A DNA stretch of 64,000 nt from Paenibacillus durus (GTDB taxonomy: Bacteria; Bacillota; Bacilli; Paenibacillales; Paenibacillaceae): NCBI RefSeq assembly GCF_000756615.1, contig NZ_CP009288.1, positions 5,394,001-5,458,000 of the forward strand, read 5' to 3'. The notes under the pieces are model-generated. The model saw nothing but the letters and a program-made list of their open reading frames with translations, was not told where the DNA came from and made no database searches. Below are positions 11,478-18,587 of this stretch, piece after piece (the first letter of the stretch is position 1; every line of letters starts with the position of its first letter). The translations under genes and the position numbers were made by a program.

Positions 11478-12706
11478 TTCACACCTCGTTTAGATTTAAA
11501 TGCGCCAATATAGTATGGAGATAATCTTAGAAATCCGAATATTGCTTTTACTTTTGACTTTTTTAACGAAACTTTTTGTCTCGTAGTGAATACTTCTTTC
11601 ACAACATGCAGTAAATATTTGATAAATTGCTTAATAAAAGTTGCAAATGGGAAGTTTTTAAATATAAAAAGTAGTTTATTACGATAGATTTGATAAACAA
11701 AAAACGGAGACCATTCCTGACTGCTGCCGGTATGAATATGTCTGATAATGGCAGTCGGACACAGGTAAAGCTTTAGTCCTTGTCTTTTCACTCGATAAGA
11801 AAGGTCCGTATCTTCGTAATACATAAAAAAACGCTGGTCGAACCCGCCTACTTTATCGAACGTTTCTTTTCTGATTAGCATAGCTGCACCGCAGCAGGAA
11901 TCCAGCTCAACGCTTCTATTATATTGTCCCTGATCAATTTCACAAAATCCGATATCATAACCATCAAATTTTTCATTGATTCCTGATCCGGCGTTTTGTA
12001 TTAAAGTAAGTCTGTTAGAGGAAATGTAATCTTGATCAAGTGTAATGGTTTTGTCCATAGATATTTCTTGCTCATTGAGCACCCAGCAATCTGTCTGTTC
12101 ATCATGGATTTTTACATGATCAAATTCTATAGTGTAACTCGTTTCCAGTCCTTGAAGGAGCGGAATATAAATAGTAGTATGACCAAAACAAGTGATTTCT
12201 TTTTCCCCATATAATACGTTTTTTGTGAATTTAGGATCGATCCGGTATGCTTCCCCGTTAATGGTTATGTTGGTTGAGAGGATTACTTTATCCTGCGTCC
12301 GGATATTCAATTTTATAAAATCATAAAAGAACACCAGTTTAGAGGAAATGATTCCGAAATCCGATTTTTGATCAATAAAGGCTGAGAGCTCATTAAGCCA
12401 ATTTGGAGGAACGGCTGTATCATTATTCAGAAATATAATATACTCGCCTTCGGCAAACTTCACACCATAGTTATTCCCTCCGGCAAACCCCAAATTTCTC
12501 CCCGACTTGATTATTTTCAGCGAAGGGATCAACTTTTGATATTTCTGCTCCAGGTAGTTTACCGAATCATCCTTCGAATCATTATCGACGAAGATAATTT
12601 CATAAGTGAATCCATTAGAATCAAGGTTAATTAGGGATTCAAAAAGATTGTCTATATACTTTTTTCCGTTATAGTTAAGCAAGACAATCGAGAATTTACA
12701 GGGCAT
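11474..12706 (-). CDS. GT2 glycosyltransferase (WbbL-like) with a large inserted domain
   Basis: 410 aa from the ATG at 12706. An ATG 15 nt earlier overlaps the AGGAG ribosome site that serves the chosen start. The GT2 core begins FSIVLLNYNGKKYIDN, then VDNDSKDDS, NLGFAGGNNYG and the metal motif FLNNDTAVPPNW. After that, roughly residues 130-235 are an insertion rich in beta-strand pattern that ordinary WbbL proteins lack, and the fold then resumes with DSCCGAAMLIRKETF, GGFDQRFFMYYEDTDLSYR and RHIHTGSS. The insertion may be a carbohydrate-binding or acceptor-positioning module. The gene overlaps the GT4 gene by 11 nt and manC by 4 nt, so it is part of the operon. Confidence 0.84.
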   Translation of the reverse strand: MPCKFSIVLLNYNGKKYIDNLFESLINLDSNGFTYEIIFVDNDSKDDSVNYLEQKYQKLIPSLKIIKSGRNLGFAGGNNYGVKFAEGEYIIFLNNDTAVPPNWLNELSAFIDQKSDFGIISSKLVFFYDFIKLNIRTQDKVILSTNITINGEAYRIDPKFTKNVLYGEKEITCFGHTTIYIPLLQGLETSYTIEFDHVKIHDEQTDCWVLNEQEISMDKTITLDQDYISSNRLTLIQNAGSGINEKFDGYDIGFCEIDQGQYNRSVELDSCCGAAMLIRKETFDKVGGFDQRFFMYYEDTDLSYRVKRQGLKLYLCPTAIIRHIHTGSSQEWSPFFVYQIYRNKLLFIFKNFPFATFIKQFIKYLLHVVKEVFTTRQKVSLKKSKVKAIFGFLRLSPYYIGAFKSKRGVK

Positions 12707-13871
12707 TGAAGATCTCCTCATTATGTTTATAATAATTCTCTACAGAAAAGTATTCGGCACGCTCTATCGCGTTATTGGCCAAAGATAACATCTGTTCCGG
12801 GTCTTTCATCAATTGAAGTGTATAACTTAGAAGCTCTTCTCTCGTGTTCCACAAATAACCATCTTTTTCGTGATTAACAATTTCGGTTTGGCCACCTTTG
12901 TTGATCACAATCGGTACTACTCCATTACTCATAGCCTCAACGGTAGTAATTCCAAAGTGCTCCATTTTATCCGGAAACATGTCACTTTCCTCATCCAGAC
13001 CTGTTGCATGCCAAAAGATTTTTGCCTTCTTGTAAAAGTGATTTACCTCGGATAAAGGAATATTCACATGCAAATGAATCGGATATTCCTTTATCTTTTC
13101 TTGAATGCTGTTTACATAATCAATGTCGTTTGCGTTATTGGATAAAGCTCCGATTAAGTGCAGTTCCCAACCTTCGAATTTCTGGTAATTGTTTATGAAA
13201 AAATCAACTAACTGATCCTGTTTTTTATTATGTGCACCCACAAAAAAACGTCCAACAGATAAAATAATTTTCTCCTTTTCGGAAAATATCACCTTAGCCA
13301 TTTCATCTTTTAAGAATACAGGTGGATAAACAGGCTTATTCTTCTTTCCAGTGTTCCAGTAATGCTGGTGCCAGTGGTTCGTAAACATTGAATTGGTAAC
13401 GAAGTAATCATAGCTGCGTTTAAATTGGGAATCTAGTACTTTTCCAATTACGTTTTTAGGAAATTTATTAAAATTATATTTTTGCGGAGGAAACATGCAG
13501 CTGTAAATATTCCTCTTTGCTTTTCCTACATGCTTGCTGAGGAACATAAAATTTATAAAAAGATCGTACTCCTTCGAAAGGTCTTCAATCCGTTTTTTAT
13601 TTTTATAATGATCAATCAGTGAGGATGCGGGAGGTAAATCTATCTTTCTAATTTTGGTCTTGTTTAATTTGATTCCAAATCTATCATATAAGACATGAAT
13701 ATCCGGATAATTGCTTGAATGAATATCGATATTGTTATAGTTATGAACTAATATGTCGATTTCCACATCCTCGTAGTAATTCTCGATAAACTTACACAAA
13801 TAACCCATATGTTTCTCCCCGCCGCCTAATGTAGGGAAATATGGATTTAATACAAGTACTTTCTTAGTCAA
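12696..13871 (-). CDS. GT4 glycosyltransferase, ALG11-like (probable mannosyltransferase)
   Basis: 391 aa, starting at TTG 13871 with AGGAAGAG just upstream; a farther ATG at 13928 would lie within the previous gene and lacks a site. The N-terminus reads VLVLNPYFPTLGGGEKHMGYL, the glycine-rich opening of ALG11-like enzymes. The C-terminal Rossmann half has ILSVGRFF and the nucleotide-sugar site DMFPDKMEHFGITTVEAMSNG followed by VINKGGQTEIV. ALG11 proteins add alpha-1,2-mannose from GDP-mannose on the cytoplasmic face. Together with manC downstream this suggests mannose units in the polymer backbone. It overlaps both neighbours by about 8-11 nt. Confidence 0.83.
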   Translation of the reverse strand: MTKKVLVLNPYFPTLGGGEKHMGYLCKFIENYYEDVEIDILVHNYNNIDIHSSNYPDIHVLYDRFGIKLNKTKIRKIDLPPASSLIDHYKNKKRIEDLSKEYDLFINFMFLSKHVGKAKRNIYSCMFPPQKYNFNKFPKNVIGKVLDSQFKRSYDYFVTNSMFTNHWHQHYWNTGKKNKPVYPPVFLKDEMAKVIFSEKEKIILSVGRFFVGAHNKKQDQLVDFFINNYQKFEGWELHLIGALSNNANDIDYVNSIQEKIKEYPIHLHVNIPLSEVNHFYKKAKIFWHATGLDEESDMFPDKMEHFGITTVEAMSNGVVPIVINKGGQTEIVNHEKDGYLWNTREELLSYTLQLMKDPEQMLSLANNAIERAEYFSVENYYKHNEEIFNAL

Positions 13872-15381
13872 TGCTCTCTTCCTCTCTGAGACCTTGATAT
13901 AGCTGCTGAGAAAGCAAGTTATAATCATATTTCAACTGGTGATGTTCCGCTTGAAGAAGTTGAAATGCCTCATTTATTTCTTGTAATTTGAGATTGCTTT
14001 CATGATTGGTCTTTGAGAGATGTTGATTTTCAAGCACAACAAGATGATGCTTATCTAACATATCCGTTTGGCTTAATTGTAGATGATTTAGTTCCAATTT
14101 CATTGAGTTTTTTTCATCTTCAAGTCCAGCAATATAATTCTCAAGGTCTTGCAGCCTTTTTCTCAATTCCATAATTTCTTCATTATTTGAACGGATGAGT
14201 TCATCTTTATTGAAGTTAATCCGAGCATTATTTTCTTTAACGGCTAATTGATGAAGCACCAAATACTTTTTACCGGCAATCTTTCTTGATATTCTTCCTC
14301 TTAGTGTCTTTTCCAACTCGTTAATCTTTGATAATTTGGCCTCTATCCTTTCATCAACTACTCTTGCCGCTAATTCCTGCTTTTCAATCATCTTTAAAGA
14401 CAAATCTTTATCAGCTTGAAGCCCCTCATTTAACAAACTCAGCCGTTTAACCTCATTATTTAATTTGTCTGATTGAAACAGATAATGAGTCAGTTTGCGG
14501 TTAACTTCATTAAATTCAGTACTAACATTAAGCTTCTCTTTCTTTAACTTTTCAATTTCTTCATTTGCTTTCTCAAATAGAGATGAATGTTCTCCAGTTT
14601 TATTTTTATACTCAATTAATTCTTGCTGAAGATCACTTACTTTAACCTGAGTACGTATATATTGTGAACCGAGCCCATGTTGACGGTTACCCAGAACATA
14701 AGCTTGAAAGCCATGCTCCATTTCTTCATACTCTTCAAGATAGTCAATATGAAGCTCTCTAAATAAATCTTTGAGATCCATGAAACCATTTAAATACTCT
14801 CCATACTTCCAAAAGAATCTGTTTATGCTTCGAAAAACAATATAGTCGAGCGGAACCTCAGTATTAAAAATCCATTCGTAATCGATGATAACCTTTTTGG
14901 AATCGTGACGAATAATATTATCGAATGTGAGATCTATATTGGCTTCATGCATGCAGTGAACATTCGCAAATACCGGAGTACAGCCAAAAATGCTCCTGAA
15001 CTCCTGAGACGGACGAAATTCAGACTTGAATTCAGGATTAAATCCCTTTAGGAAATCTATATATTCTTTTATATATTGAAGAAAAAGAACCGGGTTCTTG
15101 GATAAAACGGACTCAAAAAGCAGTGCATCCATAGTTGTTCCATTAATATATTCAAACCGTAATCCACTTTGTCCGATCTGGATGGCTTTGGCGAAATGGA
15201 GATGGCTATATTGCTTTTGCTGCACAAGATAATTATTGTAAATATTTTTGATATGGGGATAGGCAGCCTGGGTTAATGCGTATTTCTCAACATATAACTC
15301 TGTTGCATCCTCAATAATCATGGTTTTGATCTGGAAAGAGGGCAATCTGTTTCTATTGTATTTGGAGTAAATAACCTTCAT
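13864..15381 (-). CDS. Kinase-like domain plus long coiled coil; candidate polysaccharide cap/length ruler
   Basis: 505 aa. Residues 1 to about 240 look like an aminoglycoside/choline-kinase-type fold: a catalytic-loop-like ANIDLTFDNII (D150, N155) is followed at normal spacing by a metal-site-like VIIDYEW (D167). Residues about 245-350 and 390-500 are heptad-rich, charged coiled coil. Between them, about 355-380, lies a basic amphipathic stretch (RGRISRKIAGKKYLVLHQL) that could touch the membrane. The gene is sandwiched by ATGA overlap with a methyltransferase and by an overlap with the ALG11-like gene, directly after wzm-wzt. Methyltransferase, kinase and coiled coil in that order is the plan of the E. 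coli O8/O9a terminator and molecular ruler WbdD, here split in two. Direct homology to WbdD is not shown. Confidence 0.6.
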   Translation of the reverse strand: MKVIYSKYNRNRLPSFQIKTMIIEDATELYVEKYALTQAAYPHIKNIYNNYLVQQKQYSHLHFAKAIQIGQSGLRFEYINGTTMDALLFESVLSKNPVLFLQYIKEYIDFLKGFNPEFKSEFRPSQEFRSIFGCTPVFANVHCMHEANIDLTFDNIIRHDSKKVIIDYEWIFNTEVPLDYIVFRSINRFFWKYGEYLNGFMDLKDLFRELHIDYLEEYEEMEHGFQAYVLGNRQHGLGSQYIRTQVKVSDLQQELIEYKNKTGEHSSLFEKANEEIEKLKKEKLNVSTEFNEVNRKLTHYLFQSDKLNNEVKRLSLLNEGLQADKDLSLKMIEKQELAARVVDERIEAKLSKINELEKTLRGRISRKIAGKKYLVLHQLAVKENNARINFNKDELIRSNNEEIMELRKRLQDLENYIAGLEDEKNSMKLELNHLQLSQTDMLDKHHLVVLENQHLSKTNHESNLKLQEINEAFQLLQAEHHQLKYDYNLLSQQLYQGLREEESID

Positions 15382-16304
15382 TTTGCATATCCCTCCCCAT
15401 TTTCACAAAACAACAAAAATGAGTTGGCGAAATAATCAAACTGGTTATCCTGAATTAGATTGTTGTAGGCAAAGTATTCTTGAAAAGCAATAATCTGTTC
15501 CGCATCATAACTAGGAGCATCTTTATCCAGGTCGCCAACCTTAGGTAAATAACTATCCGAAAATATTTGAGTGGGAAGTTTATAATCCGGCATAGGGTAA
15601 TAAAACTCTATTTCTTTGAAGCCCACTTCACTCAGCAGTTTTCTTATTTCACATTTACTAAAAGTTCTTACACCTTTATCGTTGAGGTAACCTTCTATTC
15701 CTTCGTAACTTATGCCTGTGTGATCTTCTTTTTTTCCCGTCCAATATTTGAGTCCGAACTTATTTTCAATAGCAATGATCAATTCACCATCGGGTTTCAA
15801 GAATTTTTTTATATTTTCAAGAAATTTCTTGTATGGTTCAGGTGATTTCGTAAACTTCCCCGCATATTCCAGAACACCGATCAATGTGATATAGTCGAAT
15901 TTTTCGCCGAATTCCATATCCTCAAAATTCCCCACAATGATCTCAAGATTTTCCCTATTAAAATTACGGTAAGCATTAATTTCCGCTCTTCTCTTAGAGA
16001 GTTCTACCGCGGTTACTTGCTTCGCCTTTTCGCATAAAACTCCTGTTACCCCACCACACCCTGCGCCAATCTCCAATATTGAACAGTTTTTTTTAAAGGA
16101 ATACCAATCCAATAAATTATGTCTGTATGGAGACAAGTGATAAAGTATGGGCCATTGATTATCATTCATCAATCTTTCTTCAATTTCCGCTTCACCTTGT
16201 TTTACAATAGACAGTATCTCATCTTCAATATCGCCGTCGCTGTATTCATCATTTCCCGAGTAAAATTTCAGGTTAAATTTAACGTTTCCTATTTTCTCAT
16301 TCAT
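15378..16304 (-). CDS. Class I SAM-dependent methyltransferase (candidate glycan-capping enzyme)
   Basis: 308 aa. SAM-binding motif I is clear (SILEIGAGCGGVTGVLCE, about residues 75-92), followed by the acidic motif II in VTAVELSKRRAEI, a NFEDMEF loop, and LIGVLEYA as motif IV. A later IENKFGLKYWTG and YEGIEGY segment is common in methyltransferases of Gram-positive glycan loci. It has four-base ATGA overlaps with wzt upstream and the kinase/coiled-coil gene downstream, so its product is made together with both. The neighbourhood suggests methylation of the growing glycan end or of a phosphate on it. The alternative is methylation of an internal sugar. Confidence 0.8.
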   Translation of the reverse strand: MNEKIGNVKFNLKFYSGNDEYSDGDIEDEILSIVKQGEAEIEERLMNDNQWPILYHLSPYRHNLLDWYSFKKNCSILEIGAGCGGVTGVLCEKAKQVTAVELSKRRAEINAYRNFNRENLEIIVGNFEDMEFGEKFDYITLIGVLEYAGKFTKSPEPYKKFLENIKKFLKPDGELIIAIENKFGLKYWTGKKEDHTGISYEGIEGYLNDKGVRTFSKCEIRKLLSEVGFKEIEFYYPMPDYKLPTQIFSDSYLPKVGDLDKDAPSYDAEQIIAFQEYFAYNNLIQDNQFDYFANSFLLFCENGEGYAK

Positions 16305-17635
16305 GTCAGAACCCTCGATTGCTCACTTTTATAAAGTTGTATTTGCGATTCAACATCATACACTCCGACAATATTCTTAAATATTGAGGATTCAAAAGAC
16401 AGCACATCATACAAACGATGATATACTACCAGCTCTCCGTTTTGAAACCCTGTGCATCCTAGGGAAAGCGTATAGAAACCGCTCTGTAGTTTGAGGCTTT
16501 GGGTAAATGAGACTGTCACAACTTCCCCCGGGTTGCTTGTTGAGGTGACAATATTTTCAAACATCGTGTTTGTTCCGCAAAGTTCATTACCTTTTACATC
16601 CTTTATGGTGAATGCAAAGATGGGTTCATCAATCCGATCATGAAAGACAACTTTCATTTTGATGATTACCGGCTCATCGCTAATAACTTTGGATGAGGGG
16701 CATTCGTTCATATCAAATATGCCAAAATCGACGATTTCAGCCTTTTTGTCCCCGTATTCCAGCAGTGTCTTATTCAGTGAGAAGTAATTTTTCCATTCCC
16801 CTATTTCCGATAGACTGGCATTTTTATTGATTTTCATTTCTTCACTGATATCGTATAAATTGACCAAGATCTTCTTGTATACATCAACCATTTCTTTGGC
16901 TGATCCTTCCGCGATGTTCTCCCCGTTGTGGATAACCACCGCACGGTTGCAGTATTTAAGAATCGTATCCATAGAATGGGTTACAAAAATAATGGTCTTC
17001 CCCTGCTCCTTAAATTCGTTGATTCGTCGGAAACATTTCGTTTGAAAAGCCACATCTCCTACAGACAAGGCTTCGTCTATAATTAAAATATCCGGCTCCA
17101 CATTGATGGCAACAGCGAACGCTAAACGGGCGAACATTCCGCTAGAATATGTTTTGACAGGCTGATTAATAAAATCGTCAATATCTGCAAATTCCAGAAT
17201 GGAATCTAGACGCTCCATCATTTCTTGTCTTGAGAAACCCATTATATTTCCATTAAAAAAAATGTTATCCAATCCCGTTAATTCAGGATTAAATCCCGCT
17301 CCCAGTTCCAAAAGAGCGGCTATTTTCCCTTTCACCGTAACCGCTCCGCTGGAGGGCTTAAGCACACCGGTAATTATTTTCAAAGCAGTGGATTTGCCCG
17401 CGCCATTTTTGCCTAAAAATCCAATACATTCTCCTTTGTGAATATTTAAAGAGAGGTTATTTAATGCGTAAAACTCCTTATGCCGCTTCTTTTTTGAGGG
17501 TATAATCGCCTCTTTCAGGCGGTCTGCATTTGTATCGTAAAGCTTGTATATTTTGGAGACGGATTTAATTTCTATAACAACATCACTTTCATCAAAAGCA
17601 GGTTTGCTATTAGATGAATAATGTGTACTATCCAT
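16301..17635 (-). CDS. wzt: Wzt: ABC-2 polysaccharide exporter ATPase with C-terminal glycan-recognition-type domain
   Basis: 444 aa from the ATG at 17635, with AGGAGG 5-6 nt upstream; the longer frame to 17734 lies inside wzm. The nucleotide-binding domain has Walker A GKNGAGKS (75-82), signature YSSGM (163-167), Walker B ILIIDE (183-188) and H-loop VTHSMD (H220), with the Wzt/TagH-type insert GAGFNPELTGLDNI. Residues about 295-444 form a beta-rich domain of the Wzt C-terminal type, which in E. coli O9a and related systems binds the capped non-reducing end of the glycan before export. Its presence implies that the cargo carries a recognisable cap, which fits the methyltransferase and kinase-like genes that follow. 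Confidence 0.92.
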   Translation of the reverse strand: MDSTHYSSNSKPAFDESDVVIEIKSVSKIYKLYDTNADRLKEAIIPSKKKRHKEFYALNNLSLNIHKGECIGFLGKNGAGKSTALKIITGVLKPSSGAVTVKGKIAALLELGAGFNPELTGLDNIFFNGNIMGFSRQEMMERLDSILEFADIDDFINQPVKTYSSGMFARLAFAVAINVEPDILIIDEALSVGDVAFQTKCFRRINEFKEQGKTIIFVTHSMDTILKYCNRAVVIHNGENIAEGSAKEMVDVYKKILVNLYDISEEMKINKNASLSEIGEWKNYFSLNKTLLEYGDKKAEIVDFGIFDMNECPSSKVISDEPVIIKMKVVFHDRIDEPIFAFTIKDVKGNELCGTNTMFENIVTSTSNPGEVVTVSFTQSLKLQSGFYTLSLGCTGFQNGELVVYHRLYDVLSFESSIFKNIVGVYDVESQIQLYKSEQSRVLT

Positions 17636-17652
17636 ATGTGTTCCTCCTAATT

Positions 17653-18447
17653 TTATAAAACATCCGCGAAGTGTGGCCGAAGTCTCCTGAACAATAGATA
17701 GCCCACTATAAGAACGGACAACGAAACGATCCAATAGTATAAGGTAAGATCAGGTCTTTCCCAGAACCAAAATTTGTAGATGAAAATCCCTCTGTAGCCT
17801 TCAGTTATATAGTACAAAGGATTGAGCTTTATCAGAAAGTCGTACTTTACAGGAAGCGTTTGATAAGAATAAAAAATAGGAGTTAACCAAAACCCAAACT
17901 GCAATATCATAGAAATGACTTGTCCTACGTCTTTTAAAAACACGACCAAAGCTGAGGTTATCCAAGAAAGACCTAAGAGTAAAATAAACATGCAAAAAAT
18001 GTAGTACGGAATTTGAATATAGTAGAGGTCAGGGTAATAACCGTAAACAGAAAAGAGGACAAACAAAAAAACGATAAAGAACAAATGGATCGACAAAGAT
18101 GTATATATTTTTACTAGAGGTAAAATTTGAACTTTGAAGACAACCTTTTTAACTAAAAAGCTTGTCTCAGTGATAGCATTGGTTGCTGATTGCAAAGCAT
18201 CGGCAAAAAAATTCCATGGAATCATAGCGGCCGATAACCACAGGATAAAGGGGACATCATTAACAGCTTGGCTTTTCAAGCCTACCTGAAACACAAACCA
18301 AAATATCAATAGGCTGATCGTTGGCTGAATAAATGCCCAAGCAATCCCTAAGTATGAACCGGCATATTTTCTTCTAAAGTCATCTTTAGACAACTGAATA
18401 ATAAACTTTTGTTGCTTTTTGAATGATTGCAGCGAACTTTTCAACAT
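17653..18447 (-). CDS. wzm: Wzm: ABC-2 polysaccharide exporter permease
   Basis: 264 aa from the ATG at 18447 with GGAAGAA upstream; a TTG 12 nt earlier abuts its own ribosome site and is less likely. Six membrane helices are seen with the ABC-2 family features FRRKYAGSYLGIAWAFIQP near the N-terminus, then the amphipathic coupling region and FWLTPIFYSY followed by LNPLYYITEGYRGIF. With Wzt it forms the channel that carries lipid-linked glycan across the cytoplasmic membrane. It is the promoter-proximal gene of the minus-strand cluster, 17 nt upstream of wzt. The 140-bp gap to the divergent ligase gene must hold the main cluster promoter, though I could not place convincing -35/-10 boxes. Confidence 0.93.
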   Translation of the reverse strand: MLKSSLQSFKKQQKFIIQLSKDDFRRKYAGSYLGIAWAFIQPTISLLIFWFVFQVGLKSQAVNDVPFILWLSAAMIPWNFFADALQSATNAITETSFLVKKVVFKVQILPLVKIYTSLSIHLFFIVFLFVLFSVYGYYPDLYYIQIPYYIFCMFILLLGLSWITSALVVFLKDVGQVISMILQFGFWLTPIFYSYQTLPVKYDFLIKLNPLYYITEGYRGIFIYKFWFWERPDLTLYYWIVSLSVLIVGYLLFRRLRPHFADVL

Positions 18448-18587
18448 GAATTCTTCCAACCCTCATTTTGTAATTTCGAACGGTTTTTTATGCCAAACAG
18501 CCAAACGCCAATCTTTGCTAAAAGAGACGTACAACTAATACTGTGTTAAAATATTTTGAGTAATATATTGAAAAGGAGATTAAAAAG

